The position numbers and the translations under genes are program-made. Below are positions 24,412 through 34,080 of a stretch of 64,000 bases of DNA, in pieces; within the stretch, counting starts at the first letter, position 1, and every line of letters starts with the position of its first letter. The DNA lies in NCBI GenBank assembly GCA_026686845.1, contig JAIVEN010000006.1, positions 37,246,501 through 37,310,500 of the forward strand, in the 5' to 3' direction. This stretch comes from Adenanthera pavonina (Eukaryota; Streptophyta; Magnoliopsida; Fabales; Fabaceae). The notes under the pieces are model-generated. The model searched no databases, was not told the origin of the DNA, and worked only from the letters and a program-made list of their open reading frames with translations.

Positions 24412-26283
24412 TGTTAGGTTTAATATAATATAAGTTTTGATAATGACACATGTAAAGTAATAAGCAACAAATGTATCATATTTGTCCAACATATATAATG
24501 TTCTTTAAAGAAGCAAAATGTGCATTAGCATATATTTAAGTATGTTTATAATGCATATACCATGCTATATACATATATATATCCATTGTGCTTTTATATT
24601 GTATAATGCAAGTTGGATATATAAATTGAACTAACTATTATGTTTATGAGTGTAATATATTAAAAGTAAGATTGTCCAAGAATAAAGAGTGAGTATTGAA
24701 ATAAAAAAAGGAAAATTAACATCATGTCTCTCTCAAAGAAGCAGAAGAGAAATGATGCTCCAAGAATGGAAGATTAGAAGGGAGTATCCCAAAAATAAAA
24801 TGACCAAGTAAAAGTGGAGCTCAACTTTTAAAGACCTAGCTATTAGATATATTTTATGTTTACTTAGGTCTAGAGGTGATTTAATCTTTGAAATTTACTT
24901 AATCTTATTACCATATATTTTAAACGAGTTAGATTAAGTAAATCTGATGTTAGCTCTCATTAGAATTGAGGAATATTGGCGAAGAGATGAATTTTGTATG
25001 TGACTCATGTTTATTTTATGTAGACTTCGAATTTTGCTTATTGAAATTTGAAGTTACGGAAGTTTTATCCCTGACAGACGAATTTCAGTTATGAAATTTG
25101 AATTTCGAGCTAAACACTGCTAATGAAAGTGAAAAATTCACATGAAATTTAGTCAAAATTTGAATGTTTATGAAGTTCAAAGTCACTTCTTTTGATAGAC
25201 AAACTTTGTACTTCGAAGTGAGAATTTCAAAATGAGAACTTGTGAGTCTTGTTAGATCATGCCTCTAACAGATAAACTTTACAGTTCAACAGTTGAATTT
25301 TAAAAAGAGAACTTTTTTGTAATGTTGAATGTGTCTCTGATAGACGAATTTCAACTTCTGAAATTCGAATTTCGAAATGCACTGTGAAAACTTGAGATAA
25401 CTGTTCAAACTCAATAGACGCACTTCCAATATGAAAATTCACATGAACTAACATGTGTTAACTTTGAGAAACTCAAAATTTGAATTTCACTCTATGATAA
25501 ACGAATTTCTGAAGTTCACGTTAAATACATAACTATGTTGACCCTGCAAAAGTCATCTATTGTGCCTCAAAATTCGAATTTGGGTATGTCAAACACATTT
25601 AATGCGGTTGTTGAATGACTCTTTCTGCAAAGTAACGGCCAAAACTTGTGTCTAACGGATAGATCTTATGACAAATAGATCTTGTGTTTAACAAATAGTT
25701 AAGTCACAAATCTATAAATAGAACCTTATTTGAACTTAAGGGCAATAAAATTAAGTAAGTTATGCCAAAATGCAGCTTTAATACATAAAATCTTTCTATA
25801 TCAACATTCATAGTTAAATCCACCTCATTAGAGTAAGCTTTCAATGTATCATCTACTTTAAAAGAGAGTTTTAATTTTATATTCACTTCTTTTCTACTAT
25901 TTTCTGGGTAAAATCTTAGTTTAAGAAAACACTAAGAGAAATTACACATCTTATAAGGGTGTGGAGAGAGTGACTTCACAAGTGCCTACTGAAACTTGTA
26001 GGATGTACTGAAATTTCACAAATGTTCAGATCAAACTTATGAAATATAGTAAAAATGTCAAATGGTAACTTGAGGACTGGACGTAGGTCAAGTGAATTGA
26101 GTTAAACCAGAATAAATTCTTGTGTCTATTCCTTCAATTTATTACTTTATTTATATCCTTTATCACTCTCGATTCATCCCTGTTCTACTACAACTCTTGG
26201 TAAAATTCGGCTGTACTTCAAAAAGAGTGAAAATCTTATATAACCTAATTTACCCCCTCTTGGGTGACCAGTCAAACCTAACA
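24412..26283 (+). repeat. 3' LTR of the copia-type element
   Basis: 1872 bp, TGTTAGGTTT...AAACCTAACA. Compared with the 5' LTR it keeps a block at 24980-25908 full of short related motifs (gacgaatttcag, gaaattcgaatttcga and relatives). It is directly followed by the right target duplication ATTTC. Confidence 0.92.
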
Positions 26284-27420
26284 ATTTCCCATGGTAATAA
26301 CATATTGTTGGGAGGCCTTCATACTCCACGAAAATCACATGATTATCAACTATGACTTTTGAAACTAATGGTTTCCCATATCAAGAATGATGGCCACCCG
26401 AGCGAATCTACCTCTTCCCACAGCTTGGGTATTGTAATCAATACGCAAAACTTCAACTAGGACTTGGATAATTGCATGTATATGACTTTTGTGATAGTAC
26501 TTATACAGCAAGCTGGGCAATTGGACTTAGGCAAGGACTTCCTTGGGGGGGGGGGGGGGTTGGGGGGTCCAAGGATACACACAGATAGTGCCAAAAGATG
26601 ACTCATGGCCCTCCAGTAAGTGTAGCTTGATAATCATGCTCGGACTGAAATTTGACTATGAAACAATCATTTTCTAAGTCAAATAATTGAAAGTGTGAGG
26701 AGGGCTTCCATATGGTGAGCAACTTGTCACAAAGAGTGCGATAGCCGATTGATTGTCTGATGAGCTTAAGAGTACCGTGTGCTTAAGATTCTAGGTAAGA
26801 AGCTTGTGGATTCTTTCAGAGAAGCTTATGGTGGGATGGACTCCGTCATTGATGATGGTAACATGCTTTTTTGCGTGAAACTAGTTTTTCTAGCTCTGTC
26901 TCTATTTCTGTAGTATTGTCACTTTGCTTACATACCAGTTTGTCTCTAAATGTCGCTCCTTGTTGAGGTGGTTTCCCCTTGACCATGGCTTCATCTATGA
27001 CCATTGGTTCTGGGATGTGAACCTCTTGTAGGACCTCTATATTCTGAGCTTCTTCCGTCACCATCTCTTGAAGACTTAGGGTTTCTTCCTCCACCACCTT
27101 CTCCTCGACTTCGTCTTCTTGCGTCTTGGCTTTTTCAGAAGACCGATCATCTCCTGGATGTGGAGGAGGTTCACCTTTTTCAAGTGGTGCTTGGCTGGTG
27201 ATGTAGATGACAACTTCCCTAACAGGGAGAACAGTGGGTGTTGTGTGCTGTGGAGAACGTTCATGATCTGGGGGCCGCGGTGGTCCCAAAGATCGTTGAT
27301 GATCTCGATGCTGAGAGGGGAGCCGGGGAAAGTCGTCACATTCCACTTTTACAAATGTTGAAATTGTAAACCCACACCCCCATTCTGATCTTTTTTCAGT
27401 TTGTAGAGTTCTCATAAATT
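26284..27420 (-). mobile_element. LINE ORF1, 5' half with DUF4283 region (split by LTR element)
   Basis: The minus strand from 27415 reads a Pro/Glu-rich N-terminal part (frame 27415-26846) ending with PPQQGATFRDKLV. Then, in shifted frames, it reads pieces of the DUF4283 domain of plant L1-like LINEs: IGYRTLCDKLLTIWKPS and FDLENDCFIVKFQSEHDYQA near 26750-26610, VGRGRFARVAI near 26430, and GLPTICYYHG ending at the LTR element. It continues on the other side as the rest of the zinc knuckle at 17680. Frameshifts, stops and a 15-G run make it a dead copy. Confidence 0.75.
26545..26567 (+). repeat. Poly(G) run
   Basis: Fifteen consecutive G at 26545-26559, two T, then six G at 26562-26567, inside the LINE ORF1 remnant. 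It is unusual in such an AT-rich region and could form a G-quadruplex. Confidence 0.95.
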
Positions 27421-30178
27421 GAGGATAAACCCATAATTCATTGGCATGTCTGTATAAAGGTGATTGAATCAGATGCTCATCTTAAAGACTGGCCCATATG
27501 CCTCTTCATTCCAAAGCATAATGGCTCCAATGCATATCTCAAATTCAACATATACATGTAACAAGCAATACATTTAAAAAAATTAATATAAGAAGATAAA
27601 TCCACATACGAAAATGTAAAGTAATATGTTTCTCAATAATCAAATTATCATCCATTCAACTATTATACTACATACACGCGTTATTATCTCAAATATATTT
27701 AATTGAATATCTTATATTTATACATTTTTATATTAAGAGAAAGTGTGGCACAAAAGAAAAATATGATTGTATGATATCTACAACTCGTTATTATATTGAT
27801 CATCATTTTTTTATCTCTCTCTAAATACATTATATACGTTTAATTTTGTAAATGTAAGGAATATGAATTACAAATTTGTATGTACGGCTATGGCCTGGCT
27901 AACTTTAGGTAGTCTTATGTGTGTGTGATTTATTTCTTTTGTGGGGGTGAATTTGTTAGTGTCTGTATGTTTTTGGTTTTAGTTTTTATTTTCACATTCG
28001 GTTTGGACACATCCCATATTTTGGGAAGCAATTGGGATTTAGTATAAAAGTCCAAAAAGATTCAGCCCAGGTAAATATGGGCCTCAATGGGCTCATTTGA
28101 CTTTGGATCTTCATGTAAATACCTTTTTTTTCCTGCACAAAATATCCAAATAGTACAATTTTCTTTCTATCAAAATATATGGAGTAAACTTAATTGTGGG
28201 TCTACTTTTACTCTTAATTAATATTTTAGGAGAGATTAGTTCAACTTACTCGTGAGGGATACTTCTAGTTTACGATTAAAATATATACGAAGAAATTACC
28301 TTGTGCCAAAAATATATATAGAAATATTACTTAAGTTAAAAGATTATTAAATTTTTTTAAAAAAAATAATATGAATTGATTTTATTAAAAGCATAAATTA
28401 TTAGAAATGTATTTCCGAAAATTTTATTTAAAAATTATTTATGTTTTTAACAATAATAAATTTTATTTTTTTAAACTTGAAAACATCAATTATTTTATAT
28501 TGTTTGAATTTGTGTTTAATATGTTGGCCAAAAAAATTCATATTTAATACTTTTTTATGTTACATATGTAATAAATACTAATGTATGTTTATCGAAATAT
28601 TTGTAATTATAGTTTCTTTTTAATTATGTACGAAAGACAATCATAGTGCATCTTTTTAATTTCAGGGGAGGTTTTTTTTTTTTTTGGCTAACATCAGGGG
28701 AGGTTAATTAGCAGTAGGTATATATATTGTTTTGAAATAAAGAGTCTGTGTAAGTATCTTTAAAGTTAAACAAAAAAAAACAAAACCTGATCAATAAGTT
28801 GATTAGCCCATGCTATAACCCTTGAAGAACCTTGTCCTCAATGTGTCAGTTTTAAGGTTGAAGTGAATTTTTTTTTTTTAAAAAAAACAAAAAAGACAGA
28901 TGCGATTCTATTCTGTGGCAATGATTTACACGAGCACCGACCACAAGAAATCAAAGTTTGATAATATTAGGACGCAACAGAGACATTTTAGACCGTAATG
29001 AATTTGCACAAGAAAAAGACCTCTATTTATATGCCCAGAAAATGAATTCCATTTAATGCACCAATTTTTCTAGCCTTTTAACTATTCCATGCCCACGCAT
29101 GCACTTTATTATTATTATCTTTTTTTGTCGCTCTCAAAATAGGTCCAATTGTGTTCTTGTGTTAAATTCTCTATCAGGAATACTAAACTCAATCAATTCA
29201 AGTATGCCAATAATTCTTACAGCTAGCCTCATCAGTTGCTTTCACTGAATTAAAATTATAAGAAAATAATTTGATGCAATCAATACACCAAAGAAAAAGG
29301 TTGGCCGGTCGGCTGTAAATAATTGCGATATACAGTATACCAAAAAAAATACATAAACATATGATGAATATGAAAGATTCAAAAATGTACATGTACGAAT
29401 GAGAATGTAAATTAGTGAATCATATAATATCAGTTAATTAATAAAGGGGAAATTACATATGGGGAACAAGATAATAAATTAATCATAAAATATGACATGT
29501 TATTACTCATTCTCTTAATTTTACTACTCAGTATTTTAGATTTTAACATTTTTTTGAACTAAAATTCTTCTTTGTAATTAATTCATTATATTGGTTCTAT
29601 ATGTAATTCCCCCATTAATTAATATATGACCTGTGTATTATTTCAAGAGGCTAGTCCCTGTTCCTTTGTTTGACCAAAATGGTATATATTAATTAGGATT
29701 CTAACGAAATATTCATATATTTTCATTGAATTGTTGCATGTGCATGGAATTTATTGAGTAATTTCTTACGATTCTCAAATGACCTTGCAGCTAATTATGG
29801 CTTATTAAAGTTTGTTAGCATTTCTTCCAAATATGATTTTAACGAAACCATTAATAATTGGTCAACATTAGTTAATTTCTATATTAATTTTTCCTTATAG
29901 GAACATGTTTTGTTTTATTGACCAGACAGAGACGGAAAAATAATGCACATGATCTAACACGATCCGTTAAAATTAAAGCCATGCTTTTGTGGTAGGACAT
30001 ACCCACCACTAAGGTACGTAGGTGGCCTAGCTAGTCAAAATTTGCAGCCCTATATGGCATTTCTCTCTTATCTTCCATCATTTAAGGACTGGATTAATTT
30101 AGTGTAAAGTATTGTAATATAATGATAATTATATGTGTATTTGTTTGGTTTGATATTGAGACTTTGGGAAATAAATTT
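27421..30178. other. Gene-free AT-rich intergenic region
   Basis: It holds no convincing exon, tRNA or structured element. It contains scattered poly(A)/poly(T) tracts and the small insertion scar at 28662-28705, listed separately. Confidence 0.5.
28662..28705 (-). mobile_element. Poly(A) micro-insertion with 12-bp target duplication
   Basis: tcaggggaggtt at 28662-28673 is repeated exactly at 28694-28705. The 20 bp between read, on the minus strand, tgttagcc followed by 12 A. The tgttagcc plus poly(A) end is like the 3' terminus of plant L1-type LINEs, so this is probably a LINE insertion truncated to its last 8 bases. Confidence 0.75.
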
Positions 30179-30507
30179 TTTTTATATGTAATTAAATATA
30201 GATAATTAGGGAAAGTCTAAATTACCCCAAAATAATAGGACTTGATTGTAGTAGAGATGCCAGCAATGTTGGTGCTCAGCTGGCGTCTAATGGTATAGCA
30301 ATGGTGGCGGCAACGGTGGCAGTGGCAGGCGTTCGGCTATCGGTAGTAGTGGCAAACGGCAGCTAGTGAAGGCGTTAGTGTTGGTAGCTGATGACCGATG
30401 GAAGCAGTGGCGGCCAGTGAGAGATGGGTGTTTTTTATTTTGTGAAGGGTAATTTTATCTTTCTGCGATCGATTACAGCCATATAATTCCCATCACATAG
30501 TTTTTCA

Positions 30508-31462
30508 AACCTCGTTTAATACACATAATAATTTTTTAAGAAATGGGAATGAGAATGAGAATAGGAATAGGAATGAGAGTGAAAATGAGTTTTAAATATA
30601 TGTTTGGTATGTCAGGGAATCTAGATGGGAATAATAAAAAAAGGAATAAAAAAATTAGAAAATGACTAAAATATCCCAAGATTGAAAAAAAACAAAAAAA
30701 AACACCCTCCTCTCTCTTCTCTTCCTCCTTGCCAGCCATTGCTCCTTCCCTGGCAATCATCATCCCATATCAGCAAACCAAATAATCAGATCCACACAAA
30801 TAAACACACAATACAACAGATCCACACGTGACTGGGGAATGCCTGAAGGTGAAGAATTTGGAGTTTGAGGCAAAGCTCCTCGACAGAGACCGAGGTGCAA
30901 AGAATTTGGAGTTCGATGGCCGATGGTCGAAGGCAAAGAATTTGGGTTTTGGTGTTAATGGATCTCGCCACTATCTTCCACAGAGGTTCTCCTCAATGGC
31001 CATTGCTGCAATTGAGGCCGACGCTATTGGGTGCACATAAGATTGAAGGCGGTGATGGTGGATCAAGATATGTGGGGGTTGGGGATGCCGATGATCGATC
31101 TGGACACAGGAAGTCGCCGGAGGAACGTCGTCATCACATTGGGAACACAGGAAGCCATTGCCAGATGAATGAGACCAATCAAGGAAAGAGGTTGTGAATG
31201 CCGGAGGAATGACCAGAGGAACGAGATGGGAAGGGGTTTGGGATGCTAGCCGAAGGGTAAAAATGACAGACACTTAAACCAAAAAAAAACGGGAGGGAAT
31301 GCTCCATTCCCATGGGGGGGCATGGATTTTGTCATTCCCTAGTTTAAGGGAATCATCCATTCCCATCCACCCCCATCCTCCCTTACCAAACTCATAAACT
31401 CACTCATTCCTTTACCCATTCACATTCCCTCACACTCATTCCTTCATACCAAACAATATCTT
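30508..31462. mobile_element. ~0.95-kb insertion in copy A with inverted ends
   Basis: The segment is absent from copy B, where cccatcatatagttttt joins directly to agagtagcggg. Near its ends, atatgtttggtatg (about 30597) faces cataccaaacaatat (about 31447), nearly perfect inverted repeats. Inside them are repeated (a)ggaatga motifs on one side and cattccc motifs on the other. No transposase reading was found. The open frames at 30865-31197 and 30971-31273 overlap on opposite strands and match nothing known. A non-autonomous DNA transposon is likely, family undetermined. Confidence 0.5.
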
Positions 31463-31856
31463 AAAGTAGCGGGAATTACTTGATTTGAGATAACGATACA
31501 TTTTTTATTACCTGAGTTTTGCACAACCAAATGTATTCAATTATATAATATAATGAGAATAATATCACATACCCTTACTTGTAAGCAAACCAAACAGGCC
31601 CTTAATACTCAAATCTCGTGTAATAGTTACCTTATATATTTTTATTGTGTGGTTACGTCAATCAAAACAATATCAAATTTTAATCATGTTGGTAAAATTG
31701 CAATCAAGTCATCGAGCTTAATCATAAAAATAATGAGTAGCGTAGGCTTTTTTTTTAATTTAATAGTAAAAGTTTAAGTGAGTTAGGTTTTAGATGCTCA
31801 TTAAGTCAAGACAAGACTCTATCACGACTCCAATAGGCACTTACAAATAATGAGTA

Positions 31857-32269
31857 TCACACAGTTTTAAGATGTTGACCAACGAGAGGCTTTCTCCATC
31901 CATGCAATTTGTATAATTGACCTCTTCCTAACATAACTGCCACATCTGAGAATTTTTCTGTTGGCATATTTAACCATAGCTTCTAATTAACAACGTAAAA
32001 CCATATAAATCTCATATATTTGAGTCTCTTCTTCATTCTGCCACGCAACAAAGACACTTACCTAAAGAGGCCTCAGTCTTCCCTGTCATAGCTATAATTA
32101 GAACCTAAACCCTGCCTATTTTCCCACCACTACGAACACCACCATGATGATATATATAATTCACCCCTAGTGTTCCAGAAAACACATAAACCCTAAAGCC
32201 TAAACCCTTAATTTGCACATTCTCACAAATCTCTTTCAATCGGTCCTTCTCAAAGTTCCCAGTAAACAT
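31857..32269 (-). pseudogene. Small two-exon reading frame, copy A (nonsense mutation)
   Basis: This is the counterpart of the frame at 33325-33737, with the same exon lengths: exon 1 32269-32062 (208 nt) and exon 2 31945-31857 (89 nt). The donor gtaagt, acceptor tctcag and ATG are kept. A TAG at 32107-32105 replaces the Trp codon of copy B, so the protein would stop after about 54 residues. Several other substitutions are amino-acid changes (V to I, K to R, L to F, N to Y). The protein family is not recognised. Confidence 0.5.
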
Positions 32270-32613
32270 TAGATACCTTAAATATATTCACCATATATAT
32301 AAAAGATAAACTTATCTAAGCACTATAAATACACACACCTATATAAACATATTTTCAACAAACTAATTAATTGCTTTCACTGTTTTATAGAATAATTATC
32401 TGTGTGTGTAGATGTGGACATGCATGAGACGCTTTCAAGTGCTTGATCTACCAATAACAATAAATTAATGATAACGATTAGATATTTGAGTGAGTGTTTG
32501 GCATGCGTATTTGGCATGCGTACATACGTTGCACCGACTACAAATGTGGATGTGATTGATATGTTGCAGAATAGTAATGGAATGATATCATGTTGAAAAT
32601 ATTATTCAACGTA

Positions 32614-34080
32614 TTTTTATATGTAATTAAACATAGATAATTAAGAAAAGTCTAAATTGCCCCAAAGTAATAGTACTTGATGGTGGTAGAGATGCCAGCA
32701 ATGTTGGTGCTCGGCTTGCATTTAATGGCAGCAATGGTGACGGCAATGGTGGCAGTGGCAGGCGTTCGACTATCGGTAGTGGTGGCAACCGGCATCTAGT
32801 GAAGGCGATGGTGTTGGCAGCCAATGTCCGGTGGAGGCCAATGAGATATGGGTATTTTTTTATTTTGTGAAGGGTAATTTTGTCTTTCTATGATCGATTA
32901 CAACCATATAATTCCCATCATATAGTTTTTTAGAGTAGCGGGAATTACTTAATTTGAGATAATGATGCAATTTTTATTACCTAAATTTGTACAATTAAAT
33001 GTGTTTAGTTATGTAATATAATGAGAATTACATCACATACCCTTGCTTGTAAGTGAACCAAACAAGCCCTTAATACTCAAATATTGTGTAGTCATTGCCT
33101 TATATATCTTTATTGGGTGGTTATGTCAATCAAAACAATATCAAATTTTAATCATGTTGGTAAAATTACAATCAAGTCATCAAGCTTAATCATAAAAATA
33201 ATGAGTAGCGTAGGCTTTTTTTTTAATTTAATAGTAAAAGTTTAAGTGAATTAAGTTTTAAATACTCATCAAGTCGAGACAAAACTCTACCACGAGTCAA
33301 ATAGGCACTTAGAGATAATGAGTATCACACAGTTTTAAGATGTTGACCAACGAGAGGCTTTCTCCATCCATGCAGTTTGTATAATTGACCTCTTCCTAAC
33401 ATAACTGCTACATCTGAGAATTTTTTTGTTGGCATATTTAACCATAGCTTCTAATTAACAACGTAAAACCATATAAATCTCATATATTTGAGTCTCTTCT
33501 TCATTATGCCACGCAACAAAGACACTTACCTAAAGAGGCCTCAGTCTTCCCTGTCACAGCTATAATTAGAACCCAAACCCTACCTATTTTCCCACCACTA
33601 CGAACACCACCATGATGATATATATTATTCACCCCTAGTGTTCCAGACAACACATAAACCTTAAAGCCTAAACCCTTAACTTGCACATTCTCACAAATCT
33701 CTTTCAATCGGTCCTTCTCAAAGTTCCCAGTAAACATTAGATACCTTAAATATATTCACCATATATATAAAAGATAAACTTATCTAATCACTATAAATAC
33801 ACACACACACACACACATATATATAAACATATTTTCAACAAACTAATTAATTGCTTTCACTGTTTTATAGTATAATTATCTGTGTGTGTAGAAGTGGACA
33901 TGCAAGAGACGCTTTCAAGTGCTTGATCTACCAATAACAATAAATTAATGATAACGATTGGATATTTGATTGAGTGTTTGGCATGTGTCCATACGTTGCA
34001 CCGACTACAAATGTGGATGTGATTGATATGTTGCAGAATAGTAATGGAATGATATCATGTTAAAAATATTATTCAACGTA
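32614..34080 (+). repeat. Tandem duplication, copy B
   Basis: Second copy of the unit at 30179-32613, lacking the ~0.95-kb insertion and having a longer CA/TA tract near 33800. The copies abut directly. Both end with attattcaacgta, after which sequence at 34081 is unique. Confidence 0.9.
33325..33737 (-). CDS. Unrecognised small two-exon protein, copy B (intact frame)
   Basis: Exon 1 is 33737-33530 and exon 2 is 33413-33325, with a 116-bp intron (donor gtaagt, acceptor ttctcag). The joined frame is 297 nt and closes at TGA for 98 aa. The protein starts MFTGNFEKDRLKEICENVQV, contains YHHGGVRSGGKIGRVWVL, and ends GRGQLYKLHGWRKPLVGQ followed by HLKTV. It is basic, without signal peptide or membrane segment. 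I do not recognise the family. It may be the 3' part of a larger gene carried along as a fragment, since an acceptor-like ttaag lies a few bases before the ATG. A TATA-rich tract on the minus strand about 30-50 bases upstream could act as promoter. The matching exon structure in copy A supports a gene origin. Confidence 0.45.

Larger units (their letters stand above)
17684..26283 (+). mobile_element. Copia-type LTR retrotransposon, non-autonomous, Sirevirus-like
   Basis: The 8600-bp element begins TGTTAGGTTT and ends AAACCTAACA, and is flanked by ATTTC duplications. It consists of a 5' LTR (17684-21244, enlarged by a nested insertion), a primer-binding site (21247-21258), gag remains (21298-23170), about 1.2 kb of non-coding DNA with several polypurine tracts, and a 3' LTR (24412-26283). 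No integrase, reverse transcriptase or RNase H reading was found in the 3.2-kb internal region. The large gag with acidic and coiled-coil parts and the repeated polypurine tracts recall Sireviruses (Maximus/SIRE clade). That placement is inference. It sits inside a LINE ORF1 on the opposite strand. Confidence 0.9.
30179..32613 (+). repeat. Tandem duplication, copy A (with insertion)
   Basis: From tttttatatgtaattaaa to attattcaacgta. The whole of copy B (32614-34080) aligns to it, with scattered substitutions. Copy A is longer because of a ~0.95-kb insertion at about 30508-31462. It contains the minus-strand two-exon reading frame that is broken in this copy. Confidence 0.9.

Noticed and set aside
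26846..27415. 189-residue minus-strand frame as a host gene
   Set aside because: It leads into broken DUF4283 and zinc-knuckle reading of a LINE, so it is transposon ORF1.
30865..31273. Overlapping open frames of about 100 residues on both strands
   Set aside because: They lie in the non-autonomous insertion of copy A, overlap on opposite strands and show no motif.
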